DNA of 64,000 bases from Autumnicola psychrophila (GCF_031846645.1 NZ_JAVRHN010000015.1:37321-101320); one strand, 5' to 3'. Positions 1-7,860 are shown, counted from the first letter of the stretch. Numbers and translations are program-made. The notes: generated by a model not told the origin, from the letters alone.

Positions 1-1
1 T

Positions 2-205
2 AAAGTGAGAACCTCACCAGATCATGGAACAGCTTTTGAAATTGCCGGAACCAACTCTGCCAATATAAATTCCTTTAAAGAGGCTGTATTTAAAGCCATT
101 GAAATTTACAAATGCAGAAAGGAATACAGGAAACTAACAAAGAATGCCTTAAAGAAGCAGGGTAGAAAAGATACTAACAAAAAATTGTTCACAAAAGATA
201 ATTAA
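2..205 (+). CDS. pdxA: 4-hydroxythreonine-4-phosphate dehydrogenase, C-terminal part
   Basis: The gene enters from outside the window, so only the last ~67 residues are visible. They carry the PdxA C-terminal signature RTSPDHGTAFEIAG, followed by the helix with SFKEAVFKAIEIY. PdxA oxidises 4-phosphohydroxy-L-threonine in the DXP-dependent pyridoxal-phosphate pathway and is a cytoplasmic metal- and NAD-dependent enzyme. The reading frame is open to the window edge with a Lys codon before the first GTG, so that GTG is internal and not a start. The tail after the signature is lysine-rich. A promoter for the next genes overlaps the short spacer after the stop. Confidence 0.9.
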   Translation, partial: KVRTSPDHGTAFEIAGTNSANINSFKEAVFKAIEIYKCRKEYRKLTKNALKKQGRKDTNKKLFTKDN

Positions 206-219
206 TTAATTATATTTTT

Positions 220-227
220 TATCTTTG
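220..227 (+). promoter_or_regulatory. Bacteroidota -7 promoter box upstream of DUF177-rpmF
   Basis: TATCTTTG is an exact match to the Bacteroidota -7 consensus TAnnTTTG. It lies about 45 bp before the ATG at 273. A TTG codon inside this box could be misread as a start, but it would precede the transcription start, which supports the ATG at 273. Confidence 0.6.
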
Positions 228-272
228 CAGCCGCCTAAGCCTAAGGGCCTAGGGCTCGAAACTGAGTTTGAG

Positions 273-806
273 ATGAGAAGATTAGCAGCATATACAATCC
301 CCTTTGTGGGATTAAAGCTAGGGAAGCACCAGTTTGAGTACGATATTGATAACGAGTTCTTTGATCATTTTGAGTACGACGAATTCAACAGTGTAGATGT
401 AAAAATCGACCTGCTTTTCGAAAAGAAAAATACCATGATGGAGCTTACCTTTAAAGCTTCAGGAACGGTAAATGTTGATTGCGATATTACGAATGAACCA
501 TACGATCAGCCAATAGACAGCAGTCTTTTTCTGGTAATCAAGTTTGGGAATGAGTATAATGACGAAGATGAAGATTTACTTATAATCCCGCATGGAGAGT
601 ATGAGGTAAACGTACAACAATATATTTATGAGCTTATCGTGCTATCTTTGCCAATAAAAAGGGTACATCCCGGCGTTGAAGATGGAACTTTAAAGTCTGA
701 CGTGCTGGATAAGCTGGAAGAACTGAGCATCGACAAGAAAGAAAAAAATAATGAGGAGGATATAGATCCTCGATGGGATAAACTTAAGAATTTACTAAAC
801 GATTAA
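273..806 (+). CDS. DUF177 (YceD-like) family protein
   Basis: A 177-residue protein beginning MRRLAAYTIPF, the usual Bacteroidota N-terminus of this family. DUF177/YceD proteins are linked by conserved neighbourhood to ribosomal protein L32 and to fatty-acid/phospholipid genes. In plants and some bacteria a homologue takes part in 23S rRNA accumulation; the role here is inferred only. The C-terminus is acidic and lysine-rich and ends DPRWDKLKNLLND, which is conserved in flavobacterial homologues. The longer frame from a TTG at 225 is rejected because that codon lies inside the -7 promoter box. The gene is 13 bp from rpmF and probably co-transcribed with it. Confidence 0.85.
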   Translation: MRRLAAYTIPFVGLKLGKHQFEYDIDNEFFDHFEYDEFNSVDVKIDLLFEKKNTMMELTFKASGTVNVDCDITNEPYDQPIDSSLFLVIKFGNEYNDEDEDLLIIPHGEYEVNVQQYIYELIVLSLPIKRVHPGVEDGTLKSDVLDKLEELSIDKKEKNNEEDIDPRWDKLKNLLND

Positions 807-819
807 ATAATAGCAAGCC

Positions 820-1017
820 ATGGCACATCCAAAGAGAAAAATCTCTAAAACCAGAAGAGATAAAAGAAGGACACATTATAAGGCCTCGGTACCAAAAATA
901 GCTACCGACCCTACAACAGGCGAAGCACATTTGTACCATAGAGCACACTGGCACGAAGGTAAATTATATTACCGCGGTCAGGTATTAATAGATAATACAG
1001 AAGAAGTAGAGGCTTAA
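820..1017 (+). CDS. rpmF: 50S ribosomal protein L32
   Basis: A 65-residue basic protein starting MAHPKRKISKTRRDKRRTH, the canonical L32 N-terminus. The CxxC zinc-ribbon cysteines of some L32 proteins are absent: the region reads HLYHRAHW instead of a Cys pair, as is usual in Bacteroidota (a zinc-independent form). It follows the DUF177 gene and is followed by a clear intrinsic terminator, so DUF177-rpmF forms a two-gene unit. Confidence 0.97.
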   Translation: MAHPKRKISKTRRDKRRTHYKASVPKIATDPTTGEAHLYHRAHWHEGKLYYRGQVLIDNTEEVEA

Positions 1018-1042
1018 TGTCTTAGAGCTTCAATAAATTAAG

Positions 1043-1072
1043 AAAACTCTCACGCCGTGGGAGTTTTTTGTT
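1043..1072 (+). terminator. Intrinsic terminator after rpmF
   Basis: The inverted repeat ACTCTCAC/GTGGGAGT with a GCC loop is followed by a run of T. It ends the DUF177-rpmF transcript and separates it from fabH. Confidence 0.8.
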
Positions 1073-1197
1073 TTTAGTTGAATAAGTCCTAAAAAGACCT
1101 TAATTTGCACCACTTTTAGAAGAAAAATTAGTACATTCCTTTTGATGTGCTTTTTTTTGTGCAGCGGCATGCACATTGGTGTTTTAAAATTGATTCT

Positions 1198-2193
1198 ATG
1201 AATAAAATCACAGCAGCGATTACAGCTGTGGGTGCATATGTTCCCGACGATATTTTAACCAACAAGATGTTGGAGGAAATGGTGGATACCAATGATGAGT
1301 GGATATTCTCAAGAACAGGAATTAAGGAACGTAGAATTTTAAAAGATCCTAACAAAGGAACCTCTTTTTTAGCTATAGAAGCTTCAAAAGACCTGCTGAG
1401 AAAAACAAATCTTGATCCGCAGGAAATTGATCTTGTATTGGTAGCTACCGCAACACCAGATTTACCTGTTGCGGCAACGAGCGTTCACGTTGCAACGCAA
1501 ATTGGAGCTACTAATGCTTTTGCGTATGATATTCAGGCAGCTTGTTCAGGATTTCTTTATGCAATGTCCACCGGTGCAGCCTATATCGAATCTGGCCGGT
1601 ATAAAAAAGTATTGGTGATAGGTGCAGATAAAATGTCTTCCATTATCGATTATACAGATAGAACAACCTGTATTATTTTTGGTGATGGCGCCGGTGCAGT
1701 TCTAATGGAACCTAATGAAGAAGGCTTTGGTTTGCAGGACGAAATACTTCGTAGCGATTCGATTGGAAGGGATTCTTTAAGAATAGAAGCAGGTGGTTCT
1801 CTAATGCCTCCTTCAGAAGAAACTGTGGCAAAAAAACTTCATTACGTACGCCAGGATGGAAAAACGGTGTTCAAATTTGCAGTATCCAACATGGCAGCGG
1901 TAAGTGAACAAATCATGAAAAAGAACAATCTTACCAATGAAGATGTAAACTGGCTCATAGCCCATCAGGCGAATAAGCGAATAGTGGGAGCTACCGCCAG
2001 TAGGATGAATCTGGAAGACGAAAAAGTTCTTATGAATATTCAACGGTATGGAAATACGACTTCTGCTACGTTGCCGTTACTACTAAGTGACTACGAAAAA
2101 AACTTTAAAAAGGGAGATAACCTTATTTTTGCCTCATTTGGAGGTGGCTTCACCTGGGGTGCAGCCTATCTGAAATGGGCATATAATTCTTAA
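1198..2193 (+). CDS. fabH: 3-oxoacyl-ACP synthase III (KAS III)
   Basis: A 331-residue condensing enzyme that starts type II fatty-acid synthesis by joining acetyl-CoA (or branched acyl-CoA) to malonyl-ACP. The Cys-His-Asn triad is visible: AACSGF (Cys about residue 116), IAHQAN (His) and GNTTSA (Asn). The C-terminal glycine-rich FASFGGGFTWG motif is also intact. The start is set at the ATG giving MNKITAAITAVGAYVP, the family N-terminus; an in-frame ATG 51 bp upstream would add an unrelated leader encoded by T-rich, promoter-like DNA. A weak -7-like TAATTTGC with TTG 20 bp upstream lies near 1078-1107. accB and accC follow with short spacers, so this is an initiation-step operon. Confidence 0.96.
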   Translation: MNKITAAITAVGAYVPDDILTNKMLEEMVDTNDEWIFSRTGIKERRILKDPNKGTSFLAIEASKDLLRKTNLDPQEIDLVLVATATPDLPVAATSVHVATQIGATNAFAYDIQAACSGFLYAMSTGAAYIESGRYKKVLVIGADKMSSIIDYTDRTTCIIFGDGAGAVLMEPNEEGFGLQDEILRSDSIGRDSLRIEAGGSLMPPSEETVAKKLHYVRQDGKTVFKFAVSNMAAVSEQIMKKNNLTNEDVNWLIAHQANKRIVGATASRMNLEDEKVLMNIQRYGNTTSATLPLLLSDYEKNFKKGDNLIFASFGGGFTWGAAYLKWAYNS

Positions 2194-2214
2194 AAAAACC
2201 AACACTTTAATATT

Positions 2215-2727
2215 ATGGATTTAAAAGAAATTCAGAATCTGATAAAGTTTGTAGCCAAGTCTGGTGCCAGTGAGGTTAAACTGGAAACGGGAGATGTGAA
2301 AATCACTATTAAAACCGGCGGCTCAGACGATAAAGAAACCATCGTACAGCAGGTGCCCATGGCAGGACAAATGCCGCAGCAAATGCCGGTACAGCAACAG
2401 GCGCCTTCGCCGGCTCCCGAAACTGCACCGCAGTCTGGCTCATCTTCTTCAGATAAAAAAGGATCTGCAGCAGAAGATAATTCAAATTATATAACCGTCA
2501 AGTCACCAATAATTGGAACTTTCTATAGAAAACCTTCACCAGACAAATCTGTATTTGTTGAGGTAGGAGATAGTATTAAAGAAGGGGATGTGCTCTGCGT
2601 AATTGAAGCAATGAAACTTTTCAATGAAATCGAGAGCGAAGTATCCGGTAAAATTGTAAAAGTATTGGTAGACGACTCCTCTCCTGTAGAGTTTGATCAG
2701 CCGTTATTTTTAGTAGACCCTTCATAA
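2215..2727 (+). CDS. accB: Biotin carboxyl carrier protein of acetyl-CoA carboxylase
   Basis: A 170-residue protein with the three usual parts. There is an N-terminal helical region (about 1-40), a Pro/Gln/Ala/Ser-rich flexible linker (about 45-90), and a C-terminal biotinyl domain with the attachment motif EAMKL (Lys about 134). It carries carboxybiotin between biotin carboxylase and the carboxyltransferase in malonyl-CoA formation. It lies 21 bp after fabH and 54 bp before accC, which fits co-transcription. Confidence 0.96.
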   Translation: MDLKEIQNLIKFVAKSGASEVKLETGDVKITIKTGGSDDKETIVQQVPMAGQMPQQMPVQQQAPSPAPETAPQSGSSSSDKKGSAAEDNSNYITVKSPIIGTFYRKPSPDKSVFVEVGDSIKEGDVLCVIEAMKLFNEIESEVSGKIVKVLVDDSSPVEFDQPLFLVDPS

Positions 2728-2781
2728 TTACTGCCCATTTATCTGAAGAGAAATTTTCTTCAGAAGAAAAACACAATAGGT

Positions 2782-4134
2782 ATGTTTAAAAAAATATTGA
2801 TTGCCAATAGAGGAGAAATTGCCCTGCGAATTATCCGTACGTGCAAAGAGATGGGAATTAAGACAGTGGCAGTATATTCTACTGCTGATGCCGAAAGTCT
2901 CCATGTAAGATTTGCCGATGAAGCCGTATGTATTGGCCCTCCACCAAGTAACTTATCTTATCTAAAGATTTCAAACATTATCGCCGCTGCAGAAATTACT
3001 AATGCAGACGCGATACATCCAGGTTACGGATTTTTATCTGAAAATGCTAAATTTTCCAAAATCTGCGAGGAACACGGCATTAAATTTATCGGCGCCTCTG
3101 CAGATATGATTTCCAAAATGGGAGATAAAGCAACCGCAAAAGCTACTATGAAAGCGGCTGGCGTGCCCTGTATTCCAGGTTCTGAGGGAATTATAAAAGA
3201 CTTTAAGGAGTGTAAAAAACTTGCTCAGGAAACCGGTTATCCCGTGATGCTAAAAGCAACTGCCGGTGGAGGTGGTAAAGGAATGCGTGCCGTCTGGAAA
3301 CCCGAAGACCTTGAAGCTGCATGGGAATCTGCCCGTAAAGAAGCCGATGCTTCTTTTGGAAATGATGGTATGTACATGGAAAAACTTATCGAAGAACCAC
3401 GTCATATCGAGATTCAGGTAGTAGGCGATAGCAGCGGGAAAGCCTGTCATCTTTCAGAGAGGGACTGCTCCATTCAAAGGCGTCATCAAAAGCTTACAGA
3501 GGAAACTCCGTCTCCTTTTATGACAGATAAACTTAGAAAGAAAATGGGTGAGGCAGCTGTAAAAGCAGCCGAATATATTAAGTACGAAGGTGCGGGAACA
3601 GTAGAATTTCTTGTAGATAAACACCGTAATTTCTACTTTATGGAAATGAACACACGAATCCAGGTAGAGCATCCAATTACCGAGCAGGTAATCGATTACG
3701 ACCTTATTCGAGAGCAGATTTTAGTCGCTTCCGGAGTGCCAATTTCAGGGAAAAATTACTTCCCGCAGTTGCATTCTATAGAGTGCAGGATTAATGCAGA
3801 AGATCCCTACCACAACTTTCGTCCATCTCCGGGTAAAATTACCAATATGCATGCCCCGGGAGGCCATGGTGTAAGGATAGATACTCACGTTTACAGTGGC
3901 TATGTCATCCCACCACACTACGATTCCATGATCGCGAAACTTATTACCACTGCCCAAACGAGGGAAGAGGCTATAAATAAGATGAAGCGTGCACTGGATG
4001 AATTTGTGATAGAAGGTATAAAGACCACCATTCCCTTCCACAGGCAGCTTATGGATGAAACCGACTATAAAGAAGGTAACTATACTACAAAATTCATGGA
4101 ATCCTTTAAAATGAAAGCTCCGGAAGAAGCGTAG
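2782..4134 (+). CDS. accC: Acetyl-CoA carboxylase biotin carboxylase subunit
   Basis: A 450-residue ATP-grasp enzyme that carboxylates biotin on AccB using bicarbonate and ATP. It has the N-terminal KILIANRGEIALRI motif, the glycine-rich ATP loop GGGGKGMR (about residues 164-171), the catalytic region FMEMNTRIQVEH, and the C-terminal INAEDP element. The length is normal for AccC. It is the last gene of fabH-accB-accC and is followed at once by a strong terminator. Confidence 0.97.
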   Translation: MFKKILIANRGEIALRIIRTCKEMGIKTVAVYSTADAESLHVRFADEAVCIGPPPSNLSYLKISNIIAAAEITNADAIHPGYGFLSENAKFSKICEEHGIKFIGASADMISKMGDKATAKATMKAAGVPCIPGSEGIIKDFKECKKLAQETGYPVMLKATAGGGGKGMRAVWKPEDLEAAWESARKEADASFGNDGMYMEKLIEEPRHIEIQVVGDSSGKACHLSERDCSIQRRHQKLTEETPSPFMTDKLRKKMGEAAVKAAEYIKYEGAGTVEFLVDKHRNFYFMEMNTRIQVEHPITEQVIDYDLIREQILVASGVPISGKNYFPQLHSIECRINAEDPYHNFRPSPGKITNMHAPGGHGVRIDTHVYSGYVIPPHYDSMIAKLITTAQTREEAINKMKRALDEFVIEGIKTTIPFHRQLMDETDYKEGNYTTKFMESFKMKAPEEA

Positions 4135-4152
4135 AAATTATCAAATATTAGT

Positions 4153-4183
4153 AAAACCCGGAATTTTTTTCCGGGTTTTTTGA
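4153..4183 (+). terminator. Intrinsic terminator after accC
   Basis: AAAACCCGGAA and TTCCGGGTTTT form a strong stem with a T-rich loop and are followed by a T run. It ends the fabH-accB-accC transcript. Confidence 0.85.
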
Positions 4184-4187
4184 TTTT

Positions 4188-4330
4188 GGGCGTTACCCCG
4201 TGAAAAACGGGGTCGGGCTATCCGTTCTTAGTCCCGCTCCACAAAAAAGTGGAGCGGGAGCTAACCACTCCTATCCCTAACGCAACCACCAATCCTGCCG
4301 GGCACCCCCTCCTTAAAAAGGAGGGGAACA
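4188..4330 (+). repeat. Dispersed structured repeat, family A, copy 1
   Basis: A hairpin-rich element that recurs in opposite orientation at 20902-21033. Shared blocks are GGGTCGGGCTAT (GGGGTCGGGCTAT here), TCTTAGTCCCGC, CACAAAAAAGTG, CGGGAGCTAACC and CGCAACCACC. The outer ends GGGCGTTA and TAACGC are complementary, and the middle CCCGCTCCAC/GTGGAGCGGG is a perfect stem. A CCCCTCCTT/AAGGAGGGG hairpin closes the element. No protein is encoded in either orientation. Confidence 0.75.
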
Positions 4331-4387
4331 GGAAGCAAATAAAATCATTGTTGCAGCAAATAATACATCTCAATTCAGCACAATCAA

Positions 4388-4455
4388 AAGCTCCCTTGAA
4401 AAAAGGGAAGGTTTCTTCATTAAAATGGAACTGATAAAGACGAAAGAATAAAAGT
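4388..4455 (+). repeat. Dispersed repeat, family B, copy 1
   Basis: It begins with a stem CTCCCTT/AAGGGAAG, followed by a conserved tail of the form TTCTTCAT...ATGGAACTGAT..AGACG. Copies also occur at 4611-4676 and, inverted, at 20817-20881. In copies 1 and 2 a family C element follows at 15-25 bp, so the two families form a composite. Confidence 0.6.
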
Positions 4456-4470
4456 AGTTGTCCCTTATCT

Positions 4471-4493
4471 GCAGGTCGATAATTGCCATTTCT
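4471..4493 (+). repeat. Family C short repeat (GGTCGATAATTGCCATTT)
   Basis: First of about 17 copies of a short intergenic element with core GGTCGATAATTGCCATTTT. Three more copies lie in the same gap, at about 4564-4585, 4697-4720 and 4773-4800. Confidence 0.65.
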
Positions 4494-4610
4494 CAACCTT
4501 ATTTTAATAAGATGAGAAAAGAAAAATTTTCGTCTCTCGTACCTATAACTTCCTACTTCAAAAAAGGTTGATAATTGCCATTTTTCCTATGCAATCAAAT
4601 TTTATAAAAA

Positions 4611-4676
4611 GCTCCTTCCCTTTTTTCAAGGGAAGGTGGTTTCATCAGCATGGAGCTGATGAAGACGGAAGGGTAA
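4611..4676 (+). repeat. Dispersed repeat, family B, copy 2
   Basis: CTTCCCTTTTTTCAAGGGAAG forms a near-perfect stem followed by TCATCAGCATGGAGCTGATGA, itself a second palindrome, and then GACGGAAGGGT. It aligns with copy 1 at 4388-4455, and its 3' tail is shared with copy 3 near 20817. The family C copy at 4697 follows it. Confidence 0.65.
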
Positions 4677-4894
4677 AAACAGCGCACCCTTATCTTCAGG
4701 TTGAAATTTGCCATTTTTCGACATCAGCTTTGCTGTGATTAGGAAAAAAATATTAGTGAATTAGTGGTAAAACCTGAAGCCAAAAATTGCCATTTTTCGG
4801 TCTATTGACAACATGGTGCGAGTCAACTTAGAAAGTTTTTGTAAATTCATACAAAAGTAGAATATTACCTGCCTTTCCAAAAAAATCCTTCCGA

Positions 4895-5566
4895 ATGATA
4901 AAAAAAATATTCAGGTTTATTCTGAAACTCATTGGTGCTTTATTCCTTTTTTCAATCCTGATGGTAATTATATATAAATGGGTGCCCGTCCCGTTTACGC
5001 CATTAATGGCAATCAGGTTTTTCGAAAATCCGCAGGAGGATATTAGGCACGATTGGGTAGAAATGGAAAAAATATCTGCCAATTTACAGCTTGCGGTAAT
5101 TGCGAGTGAAGATCAAAATTTTCCAATCCATAGTGGTTTTGATATGGAAGCTATAGGAAAGGCGATAGAAAATAATAAAAAAGGAAAAAGAGTGCGCGGG
5201 GCCAGCACCATCTCGCAACAAACAGCGAAAAATGTCTTCCTATGGCCACAGCGCAGCTGGTTGCGTAAAGGTTTTGAAGTATATTTTACTTTTTTAATTG
5301 AACTTTTTTGGAGCAAAGAACGCATCCTGGAGGTTTATTTGAATAGTATAGAAATGGGAAAAAGCATATACGGAGCCGAGGCTGCCGCAAAGGCCTGGTT
5401 CAATAAATCTGCTACTGGATTATCCCAGTACGAAGCTGCTGCCATTGCCGCCATTCTGCCAAACCCAAGAGAATATTCGGCAAATCCTGCCAGTAATTAT
5501 ATTCAGCAACGTAAAAACTGGATTGTACGGCAAATGAATAATTTGGGGAAGTTAAATCTTGAGTGA
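4895..5566 (+). CDS. mtgA: Monofunctional biosynthetic peptidoglycan transglycosylase
   Basis: A 223-residue GT51 glycosyltransferase that polymerises lipid II into glycan strands. One N-terminal membrane segment (about 8-28) anchors it in the inner membrane with the catalytic domain outside. Family motifs are present: IASEDQNF (catalytic Glu), RGASTISQQTAKNVFLWP, LNSIEMGKSIYGAEAAA and AAILPNP. There is no transpeptidase domain, and the length matches MtgA. It stands alone between a repeat-filled gap and a palindromic hairpin. Confidence 0.95.
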   Translation: MIKKIFRFILKLIGALFLFSILMVIIYKWVPVPFTPLMAIRFFENPQEDIRHDWVEMEKISANLQLAVIASEDQNFPIHSGFDMEAIGKAIENNKKGKRVRGASTISQQTAKNVFLWPQRSWLRKGFEVYFTFLIELFWSKERILEVYLNSIEMGKSIYGAEAAAKAWFNKSATGLSQYEAAAIAAILPNPREYSANPASNYIQQRKNWIVRQMNNLGKLNLE

Positions 5567-5583
5567 AATTATCGAAGATTTTT

Positions 5584-5616
5584 AGACCTCACAGGTTTTT
5601 AATACCTGTGAGGTCT
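5584..5616 (+). repeat. Palindromic repeat D, copy 1 (likely terminator)
   Basis: AGACCTCACAGG...CCTGTGAGGTCT is a perfect 12-bp-arm palindrome with a T/A-rich loop, 18 bp after the mtgA stop. The same palindrome occurs at 7861-7893 and 20767-20799. It could end the mtgA transcript, but its recurrence shows it is a dispersed element. Confidence 0.75.
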
Positions 5617-5655
5617 AATTTTAAACCACCTCCTTTAATTATAATATCCACATAA

Positions 5656-6108
5656 ATGAATACTATAAAACAAACATTATTTGAAGCTTGTGAACAGTAC
5701 GTTCAGGAACGAATTCAGCGGATTTCTTCTGCAATGAAAGCCCTGGAAAGCGATTTGGAAAACGAATCCAAGAGCAGCGCAGGAGATAAATACGAAACCG
5801 GAAGAGAAATGATCAATATTGAGTGGAATAAGCTTTCCAATCAGTTACAGCAATTTAAAATGCTCAGGGAAACTCTTGATAAGGCACGGAATAGGAAATC
5901 AACCGGAAAAATTCAATTGGGAAGCTTTATCAAAACTAACATGGCCAGTTATATTGTTGCTATTCCGGCGGGACAAATAGATATAGAAGGGGAGAAGTAC
6001 TTTGCTATTGGAGCGAATTCTCCAATAGCACAAATTCTTCAGGACAAAGAAGCTGGAGAGGATTTCAGCTTTAACGGAAAAACAAATCATATCGTTTCGG
6101 TAGAATAG
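5656..6108 (+). CDS. GreA/GreB-like small protein
   Basis: A 150-residue cytoplasmic protein. The N-terminal ~85 residues are charged and helical (coiled-coil-like: RIQRISSAMKALESDLENES and a KYETGREMI segment). The C-terminal part ends SPIAQILQDKEAGEDFSFNG...IVSVE, which resembles the FKBP-like C-terminal domain of GreA (SPIGxALLGKxxGD). Flavobacterial homologues are often labelled 3-oxoacyl-ACP synthase, but nothing here resembles a condensing enzyme. I infer a Gre-factor-related protein that may act on RNA polymerase. The acidic tip residues of true GreA cannot be confirmed by eye. Confidence 0.6.
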   Translation: MNTIKQTLFEACEQYVQERIQRISSAMKALESDLENESKSSAGDKYETGREMINIEWNKLSNQLQQFKMLRETLDKARNRKSTGKIQLGSFIKTNMASYIVAIPAGQIDIEGEKYFAIGANSPIAQILQDKEAGEDFSFNGKTNHIVSVE

Positions 6109-6169
6109 TTTTCTTAAACTGTCAATTGTCAGGAAAAAACCGGTGAGGTTTTGAATTTTAAACTATAAC

Positions 6170-7135
6170 TCAGCAGCGGGATTTTATAAGCTTCTCCGAA
6201 ATCTTAAGTCCGGCGATGCTTCCCGGTTTTAATGCTGATGAATGCATAAAGAAAATATGTTGCCCTTTCAAATTGGTTTCTATTAACCAGTTATGACCAT
6301 GAAAATGGGCATTTTTGACAATCGACTTAATTTCAGATTTTGAACTGAATTTGATTTCTTCAGGATATAAAATGATTTTTTTTCTGCTCTTTTCTGAAGG
6401 TTTTATGTTCTTCAGCAATACTTCATTTACATCTCCAAAGAGCGAGGCGACATAAACATTAGGCGGATTCTTATATAACTCCTGCGGACTCGCTTCCGCG
6501 TAAATTTTCTGATTCTTTAAAACGATGGTTTTATCCGCAAAAGAAAGTGCATCGGTACTGTCATGAGTGGCCACAATACAACTAATCTTTTCCTTTTTGA
6601 GGTAATCGAAAAGCCTGCGCCGCAAATTATTCTTTCTAAACTGGTCGATATGGCTAAAGGGTTCGTCCAGTAAAATAAGTTCCGGTTTCTTTGCCAAAGC
6701 ACGTGCTAGCGCTACTCTTTGCTGCTGCCCACCGCTAAGATGTTTAGCCTTTACATCCTTTAGTTCTGCCATTTCCACAACATCCAGAAGTTCCATAATC
6801 CTTCGTTTTTTCTTTACAGGATACATATTGCTGAGATATTTTCCCACGTTTTCTGCAACTGTTAAAGGGGGCATAAGATCGAAATCCTGGGCGAGATATT
6901 TCATAAAAGAATGTCCCGGAACCAGGTTAAAGGCAGGCCCAAAAATTTGCTCGTTGTTCCAGATGATCTCCCCCTCCACATCCTGAAGACCGTAAATCAC
7001 CTGTAGCAGCGTACTTTTTCCACAACCGCTTTCACCAATTACCGAAACATTTTCTCCCTGATCAACTTCAAAATTTATATTATTTAGTACCGGTTCTTCG
7101 GCGTATCCAAAGGTTACATTCTTAAGTTTTAGCAT
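6170..7135 (-). CDS. ABC transporter ATP-binding protein (MalK/PotA-like)
   Basis: A 321-residue nucleotide-binding subunit. Walker A is GESGCGKST (about residue 36), the signature is LSGGQQQRVALARAL, and Walker B LILLDEPFSHID is followed by the switch His (ATHDS). After the ~230-residue ATPase domain there is a ~90-residue tail of beta-type sequence. This is consistent with a TOBE-like regulatory domain, as in importers of the CUT1, polyamine or iron groups. No permease or binding protein is adjacent, so the substrate is unknown. The gene is divergent from the HAD protein gene. Confidence 0.85.
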   Translation of the reverse strand: MLKLKNVTFGYAEEPVLNNINFEVDQGENVSVIGESGCGKSTLLQVIYGLQDVEGEIIWNNEQIFGPAFNLVPGHSFMKYLAQDFDLMPPLTVAENVGKYLSNMYPVKKKRRIMELLDVVEMAELKDVKAKHLSGGQQQRVALARALAKKPELILLDEPFSHIDQFRKNNLRRRLFDYLKKEKISCIVATHDSTDALSFADKTIVLKNQKIYAEASPQELYKNPPNVYVASLFGDVNEVLLKNIKPSEKSRKKIILYPEEIKFSSKSEIKSIVKNAHFHGHNWLIETNLKGQHIFFMHSSALKPGSIAGLKISEKLIKSRC

Positions 7136-7235
7136 AACAGATTAAACTCTTGTTTAGAAAATGATAAATTTAATGTCAGGAAGACGAATCTTAGTATCTT
7201 TCTCTGGATAAATCTAATTAACTTTTATTAGAAAG

Positions 7236-7841
7236 ATGCAGGAAATTATAGTTTACGATCTTAACCAGACCTTATATCAAAAATCATCTAAGGATGAATT
7301 CTTTAAATTCATTTGTTATAAAAAAGGCTATAAACTGGTGCACCTCTTTCAGATAGGCTTGCTTACTGCCGCTGGTAAACTCCGCCTGATGAGTAAAACT
7401 TACTTTAAAGAAAATTTCTATAATTACCTGAATAAACTCCCGCCAGAACAAGTAGCTAAATATGCAAGGCAATTTTGGGACGTTGAATTTCCTGAATTTT
7501 TTAGGGAGGAAATGGTAGCTGATATTATTGAAAAAGATAAGGCCGGAATAAAAGTTGTGATCGTTACCGGCGGTTTCGAAGTCTATACGAAATATCTCGA
7601 AGAGCTTTTACCCCTCAAAGTAATTGGTACGATCACCGAATATAAGAATCAGGACTATAAGATTATAGGGAAAACCTGTAATGATGGTGAAAAATTAAGG
7701 CGACTCGACGCAGAAATAAATGGTGATTATAAGATTTTGGAAGCTTATTCAGATGACGACGAAGAAATTTTATATAAAGCTGAAAAAGGTTTCTTACTTA
7801 AAGAAGGAAAATTGGAATTAGTACAAGACAGCAAAAAATAG
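7236..7841 (+). CDS. HAD-superfamily (SerB-like, IB) hydrolase
   Basis: A 201-residue haloacid-dehalogenase fold protein. Motif I reads YDLNQTL, so the nucleophile Asp is kept but the second Asp of DxDxT is Asn. Motif II is VVIVTGG, and the motif IV region is YSDDDEEI. The helical cap after motif I (about 20-95) is of the type seen in HAD-IB phosphatases related to SerB. The Asn replaces the usual acid/base residue, so phosphatase turnover may be weak or the activity altered. The substrate is not predictable. A palindromic D repeat lies just downstream. Confidence 0.75.
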   Translation: MQEIIVYDLNQTLYQKSSKDEFFKFICYKKGYKLVHLFQIGLLTAAGKLRLMSKTYFKENFYNYLNKLPPEQVAKYARQFWDVEFPEFFREEMVADIIEKDKAGIKVVIVTGGFEVYTKYLEELLPLKVIGTITEYKNQDYKIIGKTCNDGEKLRRLDAEINGDYKILEAYSDDDEEILYKAEKGFLLKEGKLELVQDSKK

Positions 7842-7860
7842 ATATCGATATTATAATGAA

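Noticed and set aside
225..272. Upstream TTG start for the DUF177 protein
   Set aside because: The TTG is inside the -7 promoter box and the added residues do not resemble the family N-terminus.
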